Positions 16,355 through 25,982 are shown, numbered from the stretch's first letter. The stretch: DNA of 64,000 bases from Propioniciclava soli (GCF_014858005.1 NZ_JACYOT010000001.1:124001-188000), one strand, 5' to 3'. Translations and numbers: made by a program. The notes: generated from the sequence alone by a model not told the origin.

Positions 16355-17425
16355 ATGGAGGAGTGGCTGCGCATCGGTGAGGTGGCCCGCCGCACCGGGC
16401 TCACGGTGCGGACCCTGCGCCACTACGACGACCTGGGCCTGCTCGTGCCCAGCGGCCGCTCCGGGGGTGACTACCGGCTCTACTCCGCCGACGACCTGCG
16501 CCGGCTCCTGGCGATCCAGCACCTGAAGAGTCTCGGACTGGCGCTGCCCGAGATCGCCGCGGCCCTCGACGACCCGGCCTTCGACGCCGCGGACGCCCTC
16601 GCCCGCCACATCGCCGTCGTGGAGGAGCGCCTGGCGGCCGAGCGGGCGCTGCTCGCCCGGCTGCGCGGCCTCGTGGGCGTGGCCGACGCGGGCTGGGGCG
16701 ACGTGGTCGACGCCATCGCCCTCACCGAGCGGCTGCGCCACCCCGAGGCGCACGTGCGGTTCCGGGCGGCGCTCGACGCGCCGGCGTCCGCCCCGCTCGC
16801 CACGCTGCTGGCGCAGCTGCGCACCGAGCCCGAGCCGGGCGTCCGCGAGAACCTCACGTGGGCGATCGTGCGGCACCCGGACGCGCTCGCTGCCGTGGTG
16901 CCGCAGCTGGCGGACCGGGACGCCGGCGTCCGGCTGCGCATGACGCACGTGCTGTCCAAACTCGCCGACCCGGCGGCCGTCCCGGCCCTCGTGCCCCGGC
17001 TGGCGGACGCCGACGCCGCGGTCCGCGCCAAGGCGGCCTTCGCACTCGGGCAGGTGGGCGGCCCGGACGCCTTGCTCGCCCTCGTCGGGGCGCTCGGCTC
17101 CGACGACCCGCTGTTGGCCGACGCGGTGGTCTCCGCGCTCGACCGGTTCGGGTCGCGGGCCGTCCCGCTGTTGGAGGCGGCCCTCGCGAGCGGCGGCCCG
17201 GCGGTGCGCGAGCAGGCCGCCGAGGCGCTCGGCTTCGTGGCCGACCCGGCCGCCACGGACGCCCTCGCCGCCGCCCTGGACGACCCCGAGGGCAGCGTCC
17301 GATTCGCTGCGCTCACGGCGCTCGGCGCCCTCGGCACGCCCGAGGCCCGTGCGGCAGCCGGGCAGCGGGCCGACGACGCCGACCCGCACACCCGGCTGCT
17401 CGCCCGGCGGATCGCGGTCAGCTGA
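16355..17425 (+). CDS. MerR-family regulator fused to HEAT repeats
   Basis: A 356-residue two-part protein. Residues 1-70 are a MerR DNA-binding domain (RIGEVARRTGLTVRTLRHYDDLGLL, then DYRLYSADDLRRL). A dimerisation coiled coil with LARHIAVVEERLAAERALL follows. From about residue 120 to the end there are HEAT-like repeats, each with D-x-x-V-R or similar turns (DRDAGVRLRMTHVLSKLAD, DADAAVRAKAAFALGQVG). The effector domain usual for MerR is thus replaced by a protein-interaction solenoid. It faces the stand-alone HEAT gene at 17438, whose promoter has a MerR-type 19-bp spacer and dyad. The ATG lies six bases after TACGGT, suggesting a leaderless message. Confidence 0.85.
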   Translation: MEEWLRIGEVARRTGLTVRTLRHYDDLGLLVPSGRSGGDYRLYSADDLRRLLAIQHLKSLGLALPEIAAALDDPAFDAADALARHIAVVEERLAAERALLARLRGLVGVADAGWGDVVDAIALTERLRHPEAHVRFRAALDAPASAPLATLLAQLRTEPEPGVRENLTWAIVRHPDALAAVVPQLADRDAGVRLRMTHVLSKLADPAAVPALVPRLADADAAVRAKAAFALGQVGGPDALLALVGALGSDDPLLADAVVSALDRFGSRAVPLLEAALASGGPAVREQAAEALGFVADPAATDALAAALDDPEGSVRFAALTALGALGTPEARAAAGQRADDADPHTRLLARRIAVS

Positions 17426-17437
17426 CCAGCGCCGCTT

Positions 17438-18214
17438 TCAGGCCCGCGCCGCCAGTCGCTCCCGACGCGCGGCGAGCGCACCGGCCACGCTGGCGAGCAC
17501 GCCGTCGTCACCGGCGGCCAGCGCGGCCAGGGCCTCGTCGGCCACCGGGCCGAGCTGACCGAGCGCCGTGGCGGCCATGACGCGCACCTCCGCGTCGGCG
17601 TCCGCCGTGGCACCGGTGAGGGCATCCACGGCCGCGTCGGCGTCCGGGCCGAGGTGGCCCAGCGTCTCGGCGGCGTGACGCCGCACCGCCACACGCTCGG
17701 AGGTCAGCGCCTCGACTAGGGCGGGCACGCCCGCCTCGCCGAGAGTCACGAAGGCGTTGGTGAGCGCATCGGTCTGGTGCGCGTCGCCGTCGCCGAGACG
17801 AGCGGCGAGCAGCGGCACGACCGAGGCGTCGCCGGTGTTGGCGGCCGCGCGGTAGGCCTTGATGGCCACCTGGGCGTCGGCGTCCGCGACGAGCGGGGCG
17901 AGGTGCGCGGCGAACTCCGGGCGCGCGGCCTTGCTCAGCACGTGGGCTGCCTGCATGCGGGCCTCGGCGTCCGGGGAGTCCAGCAGGGCCAGGACGGCGG
18001 GCAGCGCGGCGTCGATCACCTGGACGGTGGCCCAGGTGACGCGCTCGCGCACCTGGCAATCGGTCTCGGCGCCGAGGCGCGCGGCGAGGGCGTCCGCGGC
18101 GTCGGTCACGCGGTCGATCCCGATGAGGGACGCCGCGTCAAAGCGCGTCGCGCTGTCGTCGCTGTGGAGCTGCGTCACGAGCAGCTCGGTGGTGTACGTG
18201 GGGTTGTTGGTCAT
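17438..18214 (-). CDS. HEAT-repeat protein, likely target of the MerR-HEAT regulator
   Basis: A 258-residue protein made almost entirely of HEAT/armadillo-like helical repeats (for example LLDSPDAEARMQAAHVLSKA, LTSERVAVRRHAAETLGHLG and DADAEVRVMAATALGQLG). It has no enzyme motif or signal peptide and probably serves as a protein-binding scaffold. ATG at 18214 follows AGGAGGTGGG. Its repeats resemble those of the neighbouring MerR-HEAT protein (the shared AHVLSKA/THVLSKL element), which suggests a common origin. Its promoter (18236-18266) has the geometry of a MerR-activated promoter. Confidence 0.8.
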   Translation of the reverse strand: MTNNPTYTTELLVTQLHSDDSATRFDAASLIGIDRVTDAADALAARLGAETDCQVRERVTWATVQVIDAALPAVLALLDSPDAEARMQAAHVLSKAARPEFAAHLAPLVADADAQVAIKAYRAAANTGDASVVPLLAARLGDGDAHQTDALTNAFVTLGEAGVPALVEALTSERVAVRRHAAETLGHLGPDADAAVDALTGATADADAEVRVMAATALGQLGPVADEALAALAAGDDGVLASVAGALAARRERLAARA

Positions 18215-18235
18215 GGTTCCCACCTCCTGGTCGTG

Positions 18236-18266
18236 AACCTAGAGCCTCACGCAGCGTGAGGGTCAA
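18236..18266 (-). promoter_or_regulatory. MerR-type promoter/operator of the HEAT gene
   Basis: On this strand TTGACC (-35, 18261-18266) and TAGGTT (-10, 18236-18241) are separated by 19 bp instead of 17. The spacer holds the 17-bp perfect palindrome CCTCACGCAGCGTGAGG (18245-18261, plus-strand reading). The over-long spacer with centred dyad is the hallmark of MerR-family activation. Confidence 0.75.
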
Positions 18267-18299
18267 GCGGTGGTCGCCTGGGGCCGATAGCCTGCGCCC

Positions 18300-18986
18300 A
18301 TGACCCCGCGGATCCGGTCCACCAACCTCGCCCGGCCCAAGCCCGACCCGGGCACGCCCCGCCTGACGGGGATCGACAAGCGGTCGGCGCCGGCGATCGA
18401 GGTGTTCGCCCCAGGGTCGGCCGACGGCGACGGGCCTCATTACGGGGACGGCCCCGGCGTGGCGGGGGATCTGGTGGGCGACAGCCAGCACCACGGGGGT
18501 GCCCACAAGGCGGTCTACGCGTTCAGCCGCGAGGAGCTCGACTGGTGGGGCAGCGAGCTCGGCCGCGACCTGCCCGACGGCTGGTTCGGGGAGAACCTCA
18601 CCACCGAGGGCCTCGACCTCGACCGGTTGCTCGTCAACCAGCGGGTGCGGGTCGGGGACGCCGTCGAGCTCGAGGTGTCGATCTCGCGGCAACCGTGCGC
18701 CACGTTCGCCCGCCACATGGGCGAGCGGGGCTGGGTGAAGCGGTTCGCCGCGCACGGCCGGTGCGGGGCGTACTTCAGGGTGGTCGGGCCCGGCACGGTC
18801 CGCCCCGGTGACGCCGTGACCCCGCTCGAGGCCCCCGAGCACGACATCGATCTGGTCACCCTGTTCGCCGCCGAGATGGGCGACGACGACGCCGCCCGCC
18901 GGGTGGTGGCGGCCGGCGTCGTGCCGCCCCATTGGCACGACCGGCTGGCCCGGCGCGTCAGGCGCGGGCGATCGCCTTCTCGGTGA
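18300..18986 (+). CDS. MOSC-domain protein
   Basis: A 228-residue MOSC domain protein (YiiM-like). Typical motifs are [46 protein letters not shown] and [20 protein letters not shown], the last containing the conserved Cys that could carry sulfur. MOSC proteins are linked to molybdenum-cofactor sulfur transfer or N-hydroxylated base detoxification; no moco gene is nearby. The ATG lies six bases after TAGCCT (18288-18293), so it is probably leaderless. Its 3' end overlaps the convergent trxB by 29 bp. Confidence 0.85.
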   Translation: MTPRIRSTNLARPKPDPGTPRLTGIDKRSAPAIEVFAPGSADGDGPHYGDGPGVAGDLVGDSQHHGGAHKAVYAFSREELDWWGSELGRDLPDGWFGENLTTEGLDLDRLLVNQRVRVGDAVELEVSISRQPCATFARHMGERGWVKRFAAHGRCGAYFRVVGPGTVRPGDAVTPLEAPEHDIDLVTLFAAEMGDDDAARRVVAAGVVPPHWHDRLARRVRRGRSPSR

Positions 18987-19926
18987 GCACCGCGTCGGCC
19001 AGCGCCTGCAGGTAGCGTTCGGCGTCCAGCGCCGCCTGGCAGCCGGTGCCGGCGGCGGTGATCGCCTGGCGGTAGGTGTGGTCGACCAGGTCGCCCGCGG
19101 CGAACACGCCGGCCAGGTTCGTCTCGGTCGACTGGGGCTTGGTGAGCACGTAGCCCTCGGCGTCGAGGTCGACCTGGCCCTTGACCAACTCCGAACGCGG
19201 GTCGTGGCCGATGGCGATGAAGACGCCCTGCACGGGCAGGTCGCGGGTCGCGCCGGTCTCGGTGTCGCGCAGGGTGATGGATTCCACCGAGCCCTCGCCG
19301 TTGATCGACTCCACGACGGAGTTCCATTCGAACGCGACCTTCGGGTCGGCCTCGGCGCGGGCCGCCATGATCTTGGACGCCCGCAGCTCGCCCCGGCGGT
19401 GCACGAGCGCGACGGAGGAGCCGAACCGGGAGAGGAAGGTGGCCTCCTCGACCGCGGAGTCGCCGCCGCCGATGACGGCGATCGGCTTGTCGCGGAAGAA
19501 GAAGCCGTCGCAGGTGGCGCACCACGAGACGCCGCGGCCCGACAGTTCATCCTCACCGGGCACGCCCAGCCGGCGGTAGCCGGAACCCATGGCGAGGATC
19601 ACGGCCTTGGCGCTGTGGGTGGTGCCGGCGGCGTCCGTCACCGTCTTGACCGGGCCGGTCAGGTCGACTGCCACCACGTCGTCGGCCACCAGCTCGGCCC
19701 CGAAGCGCTCCGCCTGGGCCTGCATGTTCATCATCAGATCCGGACCCATGATGCCCTCGGGGAAGCCCGGGAAATTCTCCACCTCGGTGGTGTTCATCAG
19801 GGCGCCGCCCGCGTCCACCGCACCGGTGAACACCAGCGGCGCGAGGTTGGCGCGCGCCGCGTACAGCGCTGCGGTGTAGCCGGACGGACCCGACCCGATG
19901 ACGATGACTTCGCGGACGTCGCTCAT
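18958..19926 (-). CDS. trxB: Thioredoxin reductase
   Basis: A 322-residue low-molecular-weight thioredoxin reductase: FAD site [19 protein letters not shown], redox-active [12 protein letters not shown] (CATC), NADPH site [18 protein letters not shown] with [10 protein letters not shown], and C-terminal [21 protein letters not shown]. It reduces TrxA with NADPH. AAGGGA precedes the ATG. An exact GGAAT-N18-GTT promoter (19988-20013) lies about 60 bp upstream, matching that of trxA, so the two should be induced together. The leader also holds two copies of GTGTGCGTTGC (about 19945-19970). Confidence 0.95.
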   Translation of the reverse strand: MSDVREVIVIGSGPSGYTAALYAARANLAPLVFTGAVDAGGALMNTTEVENFPGFPEGIMGPDLMMNMQAQAERFGAELVADDVVAVDLTGPVKTVTDAAGTTHSAKAVILAMGSGYRRLGVPGEDELSGRGVSWCATCDGFFFRDKPIAVIGGGDSAVEEATFLSRFGSSVALVHRRGELRASKIMAARAEADPKVAFEWNSVVESINGEGSVESITLRDTETGATRDLPVQGVFIAIGHDPRSELVKGQVDLDAEGYVLTKPQSTETNLAGVFAAGDLVDHTYRQAITAAGTGCQAALDAERYLQALADAVLTEKAIARA

Positions 19927-19987
19927 GAGTTCCCTTGCTCGGTGCGTGTGCGTTGCGTGTGCGTTGCGTGGACCAATCTAGTGCCGC

Positions 19988-20013
19988 AACGCGACACCCC
20001 CCGCCGCTATTCC
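19988..20013 (-). promoter_or_regulatory. Sigma-R/sigma-H-type promoter of trxB
   Basis: On this strand GGAAT (20009-20013), an 18-bp spacer and GTT (19988-19990) match the SigR consensus exactly. In Streptomyces the trxBA operon is a classic SigR target. Confidence 0.78.
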
Positions 20014-20027
20014 GGCCCCGGGTGGGC

Positions 20028-23000
20028 TCACGGGCCGACGCTGACCTCGAAGATCGAGCCCTGGTGGTTCGGCTCCACGCGCGGCAGCTCGGTGAGGTAG
20101 ACCAGCACGAAGCGCGTGGCCTCGGCCGCATCCAGCGGCAGCTGGACCTCACCGCCGGCGCCGTCGAACCGCGCCACGGTGCGCCAGTCCCGCTCCGAGC
20201 CGAGCGGCGGCACCACCGCCGTCGGATCGTTGGGCACCCGGATCTCCCCGCTGGTGGGGCCACTGCCCAGCAGCACCGACACCCGACCGACCTCCCTGAC
20301 CTCCCCGAGGTCGACGATGACACCGGCCCCCGGCTTGCGGTCATTGAATGTCGCCGTGCGCCCGTAGCGCTCGGTGGTCCAGGCCGTGGTCGGGTCCCCG
20401 TCGACGGCGAGCGAGGCCTGGTCGGGATTCTCGGTGTCGTCACCCCCGTCGCCGGCCGGGTCGAAGTCGCGGGCGGACGCCACCGCGTACGTCGCCGGCT
20501 CCTGGGGCGTCCGTGCCGTCTGCGACAGCCCGTTGCCCACCATCACGAGGCTGACGACCAGCGTGACCGCGAACAGGCCGAGCAGGGCCCCGTACCACCG
20601 GCGGGGCGGATCGGGCGGCAGCGAGCGGGCGTCCGGGCCCCCCGGCCGCGCCGCCTCGAATGCCCGCGCGGACGACGCCGAGCGTTCTGACGACGCCGAG
20701 CGTGCCGACGACGCCGATGTCGCCGTGCCGCCACCCGTCCGTCCCCCGCGGGGCGGCGGGACGGGCGTGATCCGGTCGGTGTTTTCCGGCTCGTCATCGT
20801 GCTCGGCGGCGGGCCGACGGTCACGCGTCGGGCGTCGGGCGTCGCCGTCCTCCGCGTCGAACCAGTAGGACTGCGTGGAGTCCCCGTCCCCGGCGCCGGG
20901 GGCCCACCGCTGCGTGCCGTCCTCGTCGTCGTCCTCGCCTCCGGCGTTCGGAACCACCCGCGGCGGCGGAAGAGCAGGGCGTTCGCTCGGGCCCCGCACG
21001 CCGAGCGGCGTCGCACCCGGGGTGCCCGGCACCTCCGGCGGGAGCGGCACGGCGGGCACGTCGAGGGGGGCGGGGGTGTCGAGGGGGGCAGGGGCGTCCA
21101 GGCGTGCGAGGGGGTCGCCGAGGGCGAGCGGGGTGGCGAGCAGGTTGGTCGGCGGCGGCTTGGGCACGGTGAGCTGCACGGTCGAGACGGGGAAGCGCAA
21201 CCGCCGGTCGAGCACGTGCGACTGGTCCTGCCCACGCAGGAGGTGGGTGAGCGCGTGGTCGATGTCTTGGGCGCTGGTCAGGCGCGAGGCGCGCCCGCGC
21301 GGCGTCCGGGACACGATGCGGTCGACCACGTCGGACAGTTCCGGAGAGACGCGGGCCGTCACCTGGCGCGGCAGGAGCAGCCGCCCGCCCGCGTCCGTCG
21401 GCGCCGCCGCCAGCCCGTAACGGGCGCCACCCGGCCAGCGGCCCACCGTGGCGGCGTACAGCAGGTGGCCGAGGGCGAGGACGTCGGCGCGCTCGCCGTC
21501 CGCGTCGTCGGACGTCTCCGGGTGCAGGGCGTTCTCGACGAGGAAGCCTACGATCTTCACGTTGCCGCTGGCGGTGATGATGATCGTGTCCGGGTTGAGC
21601 TGCCGGTGGTAGAGCCCCTGAGCATGCATCGCGACCAGGCCGGAGGCGACCTCGCGCACCACCCAGGCGGCCTCGAGGTCGCTGAAGTGGCCCTGCCGGA
21701 GCGCCAGCTCCAGCGACTGCCCGGGGGCGTACTCGCACACGATGTAGCTGCCGTGCGCCTCCTCCTCGACGAGCACCGCGTCCCACACCCGCAGGAAGCG
21801 CGAGTCCACCGCCGGGGCGGCGCGCCGGGCCTGGTCGAGGATCTCCAGGGCGCGCGGGTCACCGGGTGCCATGACGTGAACGAGCACGGGCCGGGAGAGC
21901 TTCACGTCGAACCCGCGCCACGTCGAGGTGCCGCCGCGGCGGTGCAGCGGCTCGTCCAACCGGTAGCGGGCGTTCAGGATCTGGCCGGGTACCACGTGGC
22001 CCACCGGGACGTCGGAGGCCGGGAAGGAGGTGGCCGGCGTCCGGTGGGGGTCGTGCGGATCGGGGTAGGAGAGCAGGGGGGCCTCCCCGGTGGGGACCTC
22101 CGGGGCCTCGGCGCGCCCGCCCGCGCCCGGCCCTGCCACCGACCCTGCACCCGGGTCGCCGACCGGCGACGGGCCGCCGGTGACCGGGTCTGCCTCACGG
22201 CCGCCCCCGGCCGGGGCGGGGCCGTCGGCGTGCTCGGCGCCATCGCGTCGGCGGCGCAGCACGGCGAGCAGCTCGCCGGGCTCGGCGATCCGGAGGTGCC
22301 GGGCCGTGACGAAGAACGCCACGAGCACGACGGCGACCGCCCCCAGGAAGCCGGCCACCACGACCGGGAGGGACCCGTCACGCAGCACCCACCAACCGAT
22401 GACGAGGGCTGCGATGCCCCCCGGGGCGGCGGCCAGCAGCAGCCGGGCGAGGTGTTGGACGAGGGTGCCCCCCGAGAGCCCGGGGAGGCGGCGACGCAAC
22501 GCGGCGTGGGTCACGAGGGCGCCGACCGCGTAGGCGACGCCGTACGCCAAGGCCAGCCGGGGGGCGACGGTGGCCGGCGAGCCGCCCAGCCCCACCAGGA
22601 GCAGGCCGACCCCGAGGTTGACCACGGCGATCGCGATCTGGAGCAGGAACGGGGTCCGGGTGTCCTCGAGCGCGTAGTAGGCGCGCAGGTACACGTACTG
22701 CACGGTGAACGGCACGAGCGCCGGGGCGAACGCCACGAGCGTCCAGCCGATGGCGTCCCAGCCCGTGGCGCCGGCGCCGTGGCCGAAGGCGATCCGCGCG
22801 AACGGCAACCCCAGCGCCAGGAAGCCGACGGAGGCGGGCACCAGGAACGCACAGGCGAGCCGCATCGTGCGGGTCGTCTCGGCGGCGACGCCCTGCAGGT
22901 CGCCCGATGCCGCGAGCCGGGACGCCGACGGCAGCATCGCCGTGGCCAGCGAGACGGTCAGCAGCGAGTGCGGCAGGATCCACACCAGGTAGGCGGTGCT

Positions 23001-23891
23001 GTAGGCCGCCAGTCCGGCACCCTGACCGTCCGGCGAGCCCGTCGCGGAGGAGGCCAGCCGGCTCACGACCGCCTGCACAACGGTGGTGAGCAGCACGTAG
23101 CCGAGCATCCAGGACGCCAACCGGAACGTCTCGCCGAGCCCCTGGCCCGCCAGGTCCCACCGCAGGCGGTACCGCAGCCCGATCGACCGCAGGGCCGGCA
23201 GCAACGCGAGCGTCTGCACGATGATCCCGAGCGTCGAGCCGAGGCCCAGCAGGTACACCTGCTCGTCGGTGAACGGCACCGAGCCCGCCTGGTTGGTGCC
23301 CCACAGCGCGACGTAGAGGCCGAGCACGCCGATGCCGACCACGTTGTTGAGGATCGGTGCCCACATCATCGGCCCGAACCGGTCGCGGGCGTTGAGCACC
23401 TGGCCGACGAGGAAGAAGGCGCCGAAGAAGAACAGCTGCGGCATGGTGAGCAGCGCCAGCAGCACCAGCTGGTGCCAGTGGCCGGCCATGGCAGGGGCGC
23501 GCCAGCTCGCGTCCGTCCACAGGCTCATGAGTGGGCCGGCCAGCGCGGTGGCGAGCACGGCGAGCACCGCCAGCACCACGCCGAAGGCCGTCATGATGCG
23601 TTGCACGAACGCCTCGCCGCCGTCGGCGTCGCTGCGCACGTGGCGCACGATCTGCGGTACGAGCACCGTGTTGAGGGCGCCGCCGGCGAAGATCATGTAG
23701 AGGCTGTTCGGCACCAGCGTGGCCACCGCATAGGAGTCGGCGAGGGGGTTGTTGGCGCCGAGCACGATCACGAGCAGCGTCGCCTTCACGAAGCCCAGCA
23801 CGCGGCTGATCGCGGTGCCGGACGCCATCACGGCGGTCGCGTTGACCAGGCGCCGGGACGCCGCGCCGGCCTCCGGTGCCGCCTCAGCCAT
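20028..23891 (-). CDS. murJ: Lipid II flippase MurJ with pseudokinase and discoidin-like C terminus
   Basis: A 1287-residue protein with the three-part build of mycobacterial MviN. Residues 1 to about 540 are the 14-helix flippase (SRVLGFVKATLLVIVLGANN, YMIFAGGALNTVLVPQI). A cytosolic kinase-like domain runs from about 650 to 910. Its loop reads HRQLNPDTIIIT, so the catalytic Asp of HRD is Gln, and DFG is VGF: a pseudokinase. Near residue 1100 one membrane helix (LLGLFAVTLVVSLVMVGNG) leads to an outside F5/8-type, discoidin-like domain (LAVDGDPTTAWTTERYG). It flips lipid II for peptidoglycan synthesis. It overlaps the DUF6049 gene by 8 bp. Confidence 0.92.
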   Translation of the reverse strand: MAEAAPEAGAASRRLVNATAVMASGTAISRVLGFVKATLLVIVLGANNPLADSYAVATLVPNSLYMIFAGGALNTVLVPQIVRHVRSDADGGEAFVQRIMTAFGVVLAVLAVLATALAGPLMSLWTDASWRAPAMAGHWHQLVLLALLTMPQLFFFGAFFLVGQVLNARDRFGPMMWAPILNNVVGIGVLGLYVALWGTNQAGSVPFTDEQVYLLGLGSTLGIIVQTLALLPALRSIGLRYRLRWDLAGQGLGETFRLASWMLGYVLLTTVVQAVVSRLASSATGSPDGQGAGLAAYSTAYLVWILPHSLLTVSLATAMLPSASRLAASGDLQGVAAETTRTMRLACAFLVPASVGFLALGLPFARIAFGHGAGATGWDAIGWTLVAFAPALVPFTVQYVYLRAYYALEDTRTPFLLQIAIAVVNLGVGLLLVGLGGSPATVAPRLALAYGVAYAVGALVTHAALRRRLPGLSGGTLVQHLARLLLAAAPGGIAALVIGWWVLRDGSLPVVVAGFLGAVAVVLVAFFVTARHLRIAEPGELLAVLRRRRDGAEHADGPAPAGGGREADPVTGGPSPVGDPGAGSVAGPGAGGRAEAPEVPTGEAPLLSYPDPHDPHRTPATSFPASDVPVGHVVPGQILNARYRLDEPLHRRGGTSTWRGFDVKLSRPVLVHVMAPGDPRALEILDQARRAAPAVDSRFLRVWDAVLVEEEAHGSYIVCEYAPGQSLELALRQGHFSDLEAAWVVREVASGLVAMHAQGLYHRQLNPDTIIITASGNVKIVGFLVENALHPETSDDADGERADVLALGHLLYAATVGRWPGGARYGLAAAPTDAGGRLLLPRQVTARVSPELSDVVDRIVSRTPRGRASRLTSAQDIDHALTHLLRGQDQSHVLDRRLRFPVSTVQLTVPKPPPTNLLATPLALGDPLARLDAPAPLDTPAPLDVPAVPLPPEVPGTPGATPLGVRGPSERPALPPPRVVPNAGGEDDDEDGTQRWAPGAGDGDSTQSYWFDAEDGDARRPTRDRRPAAEHDDEPENTDRITPVPPPRGGRTGGGTATSASSARSASSERSASSARAFEAARPGGPDARSLPPDPPRRWYGALLGLFAVTLVVSLVMVGNGLSQTARTPQEPATYAVASARDFDPAGDGGDDTENPDQASLAVDGDPTTAWTTERYGRTATFNDRKPGAGVIVDLGEVREVGRVSVLLGSGPTSGEIRVPNDPTAVVPPLGSERDWRTVARFDGAGGEVQLPLDAAEATRFVLVYLTELPRVEPNHQGSIFEVSVGP

Positions 23892-25815
23892 GCTCGCCCG
23901 CCTTCTGTGCTCGTGTGGCCGCCCGGACGCGGTGGATGCGCAGCGCGGTCGTCGTGACCAGCACGACGGCCGAACCAATCACCAGCACCCACCCGATGAG
24001 ACCGAAGTTGGTGGTCTCCACCACGATCGCCTCGTCGGCGGTCAGCCTACGGCCCGCGAGCGACTCGACGTGGATCCGAGCCTCCACCACGCCGCCGCCC
24101 GACGCCTCCGCCCGCAGCAACAGCGCGGTGCTGCTGCCCGGTTCCACCCGCGTCGCCTCCGCCGGGACGAACCGAATCCGCTGCGGGTTGTCGGTGGTGG
24201 CCACCACCCGCACCACCACCGGGTCGACGAGGTGGTTCGTCACGGTGACGGGGTAGTCGCCCGAGGAGCCGGCGAGCGAGAAGCGGGCGGACGCCGACAG
24301 CTCCAGCCCCGCATCGAGCGCCCAGAAGCCCGCCCGGGTGTCGACGGCGTCGAGGTAGGCGTCGCGCCCGGCGGGGTCGTCGGCAAACCAGCGGGACGCC
24401 GCCCGCGCGAGCACGTCCTCGGGCAGACCCGCCAGGTCTGCCTCCGGGGCCGCCTCGGCATAGGCCTGGATGCCCGCCATGAGGTCCTCGACGCGCAGCA
24501 GGGTCGCCTCGTCGAGCCCCGTGGTGGGGTCGGCCGCACCCAGCGTCTGGTCGGGCGGGGTGGTGGCGAGCAGCGTCGCGAGGTCGGTGCGCCTCACCCA
24601 GTCGGGGGTTGCCGCGTCGATCGCCACGTCCTCGGCGCTGCGCAGCACCCGCACCTGCCGGCCGTCGGCGCGGGCCAGCGCCGTCAACACGGCGGTGCGC
24701 GCCAGGGGTTCGTCGGCGAGCGAGGCCGGCAGGGTCAGGTCGGTGGGGGCGAGCGCCGGCACCACCGTGGTGCCGCCCACGTCGACGGGGGCGGCGTCCG
24801 CGTCGAGCCCGGTGGCGAGCACCGGCCGGCCCTGGTCGCTGAGCGCGGCCAGGGTGGTGGCGGCCGGGGCGTCCAGCACGGCGGCGACAGGCAGGTCGAC
24901 GTCGGGGACGGCCTCCCCGGCCGCCGTCGCGGCGGCGACGACCTCGGCGCGGGCGGCGTCCGGTGTGGCGAACAGGCCCGCGTGACCGCGGTCGGGGTCC
25001 AGCTGGTCGTAGTCGCCCAGCCAGGCCTGGGCCAGGTCGGCGTGGGTTCCCTCCTCGGAGACGCCTGGTGCGGTGCGGACGCGGTAGCCGTCGGCCATGT
25101 CGCGCACCTCGGCCAGCAGGGCCGGGTCGACCACCCAGTCGCGGCTGCGCGCCGCGTCGAGGAGGACGCGCAGGCGGCCCTCGAGATCGTCGGCGAGACC
25201 GTCATCGACGAACAGATCGCCCTTCACCTGCCGGGGCGGCGCCGAGAGGTCGACGACGGAGGTCAGCGACACCTCCGCCCCGGCGTCCGGCACCGTGACG
25301 AGGGTGCGGGCGATGGCCACCTCGCCGCTGGGGGCGTCCGGTGCGGCGCGGGCGGTGACGCGGACGCCGACCCAGTAGGAGGCCCCCGTGCGGGTCAGGC
25401 CCAGGCCGCCCAGCGTGCCACTGACCGACCCGGAGACCTCGGTGCCGAACGGCAGGGACGCGTCGGGAGCGGTCAGCGCGGCGGTGTTGCTGGGCTCGAC
25501 CGCCTGGCTGGTGCCGCTGGGCGGCTCCTCGGCCGCGAGGGTGCGGGTGAGCGCCGCGGCCGACCGCAGCACGGCGGTGGAGCGCCACAGCTGGAGTTGG
25601 ACGTCGTGCAGCGGATCGCCGGTGGTGTTGGCGACGGTGGCGGTGAGCACCAGCACGGCGTCCGGCCCGGACCCGATGAGGCTGGCGGCGGTGAGCGCGA
25701 CGGCGGGCCCCTCGGCGGCGGCCGCGCGGGGCGGTGCCAGCGGCCACAGCAGCGCCAGGACGATCGCGACCAGCGCCCCGAGCGCGGGCGCGCGGCGTGG
25801 CTGCGGTCGACTCAC
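23884..25815 (-). CDS. DUF6049 exported protein (Rv3909-like)
   Basis: A 643-residue secreted, C-terminally anchored protein: signal sequence ALGALVAIVLALLWPLAPPRAAAA, a long beta-rich extracytoplasmic part, and a final membrane helix (IGWVLVIGSAVVLVTTTAL) with a basic tail. By position and build it corresponds to the protein encoded ahead of mviN in mycobacteria; its function is unknown, presumably in the cell envelope together with MurJ. The GTG at 25815 was chosen because a TACGAT -10 box (25822-25827) lies six bases upstream, a leaderless layout. It is divergent from pcnA. Confidence 0.8.
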   Translation of the reverse strand: MSRPQPRRAPALGALVAIVLALLWPLAPPRAAAAEGPAVALTAASLIGSGPDAVLVLTATVANTTGDPLHDVQLQLWRSTAVLRSAAALTRTLAAEEPPSGTSQAVEPSNTAALTAPDASLPFGTEVSGSVSGTLGGLGLTRTGASYWVGVRVTARAAPDAPSGEVAIARTLVTVPDAGAEVSLTSVVDLSAPPRQVKGDLFVDDGLADDLEGRLRVLLDAARSRDWVVDPALLAEVRDMADGYRVRTAPGVSEEGTHADLAQAWLGDYDQLDPDRGHAGLFATPDAARAEVVAAATAAGEAVPDVDLPVAAVLDAPAATTLAALSDQGRPVLATGLDADAAPVDVGGTTVVPALAPTDLTLPASLADEPLARTAVLTALARADGRQVRVLRSAEDVAIDAATPDWVRRTDLATLLATTPPDQTLGAADPTTGLDEATLLRVEDLMAGIQAYAEAAPEADLAGLPEDVLARAASRWFADDPAGRDAYLDAVDTRAGFWALDAGLELSASARFSLAGSSGDYPVTVTNHLVDPVVVRVVATTDNPQRIRFVPAEATRVEPGSSTALLLRAEASGGGVVEARIHVESLAGRRLTADEAIVVETTNFGLIGWVLVIGSAVVLVTTTALRIHRVRAATRAQKAGEHG

Positions 25816-25854
25816 CGCTCCATCGTAGGCTCGCCCCCGGTGGGCGCCGACACG

Positions 25855-25914
25855 CACACTCCGGTCTCGAACTCCGGTTCCGGAGCCGGAGTTTGAGCAC
25901 CAAACCGGAGTGTG
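25855..25914. repeat. Nested inverted repeat between DUF6049 and pcnA genes
   Basis: Outer arms CACACTCCGGT (25855-25865) and ACCGGAGTGTG (25904-25914) are perfect 11-bp complements. Inside them AACTCCGG (25870-25877) and CCGGAGTT (25886-25893) form a second perfect pair. Four copies of an ACTCCGG-like unit thus alternate in orientation in 60 bp. Confidence 0.7.
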
Positions 25915-25982
25915 AGCGTCCCTCGCGCAGAGCCGGACGCCGCACGCCCGGCCGTCGTGCCGGCCGCGTAAGCTGACTGACC

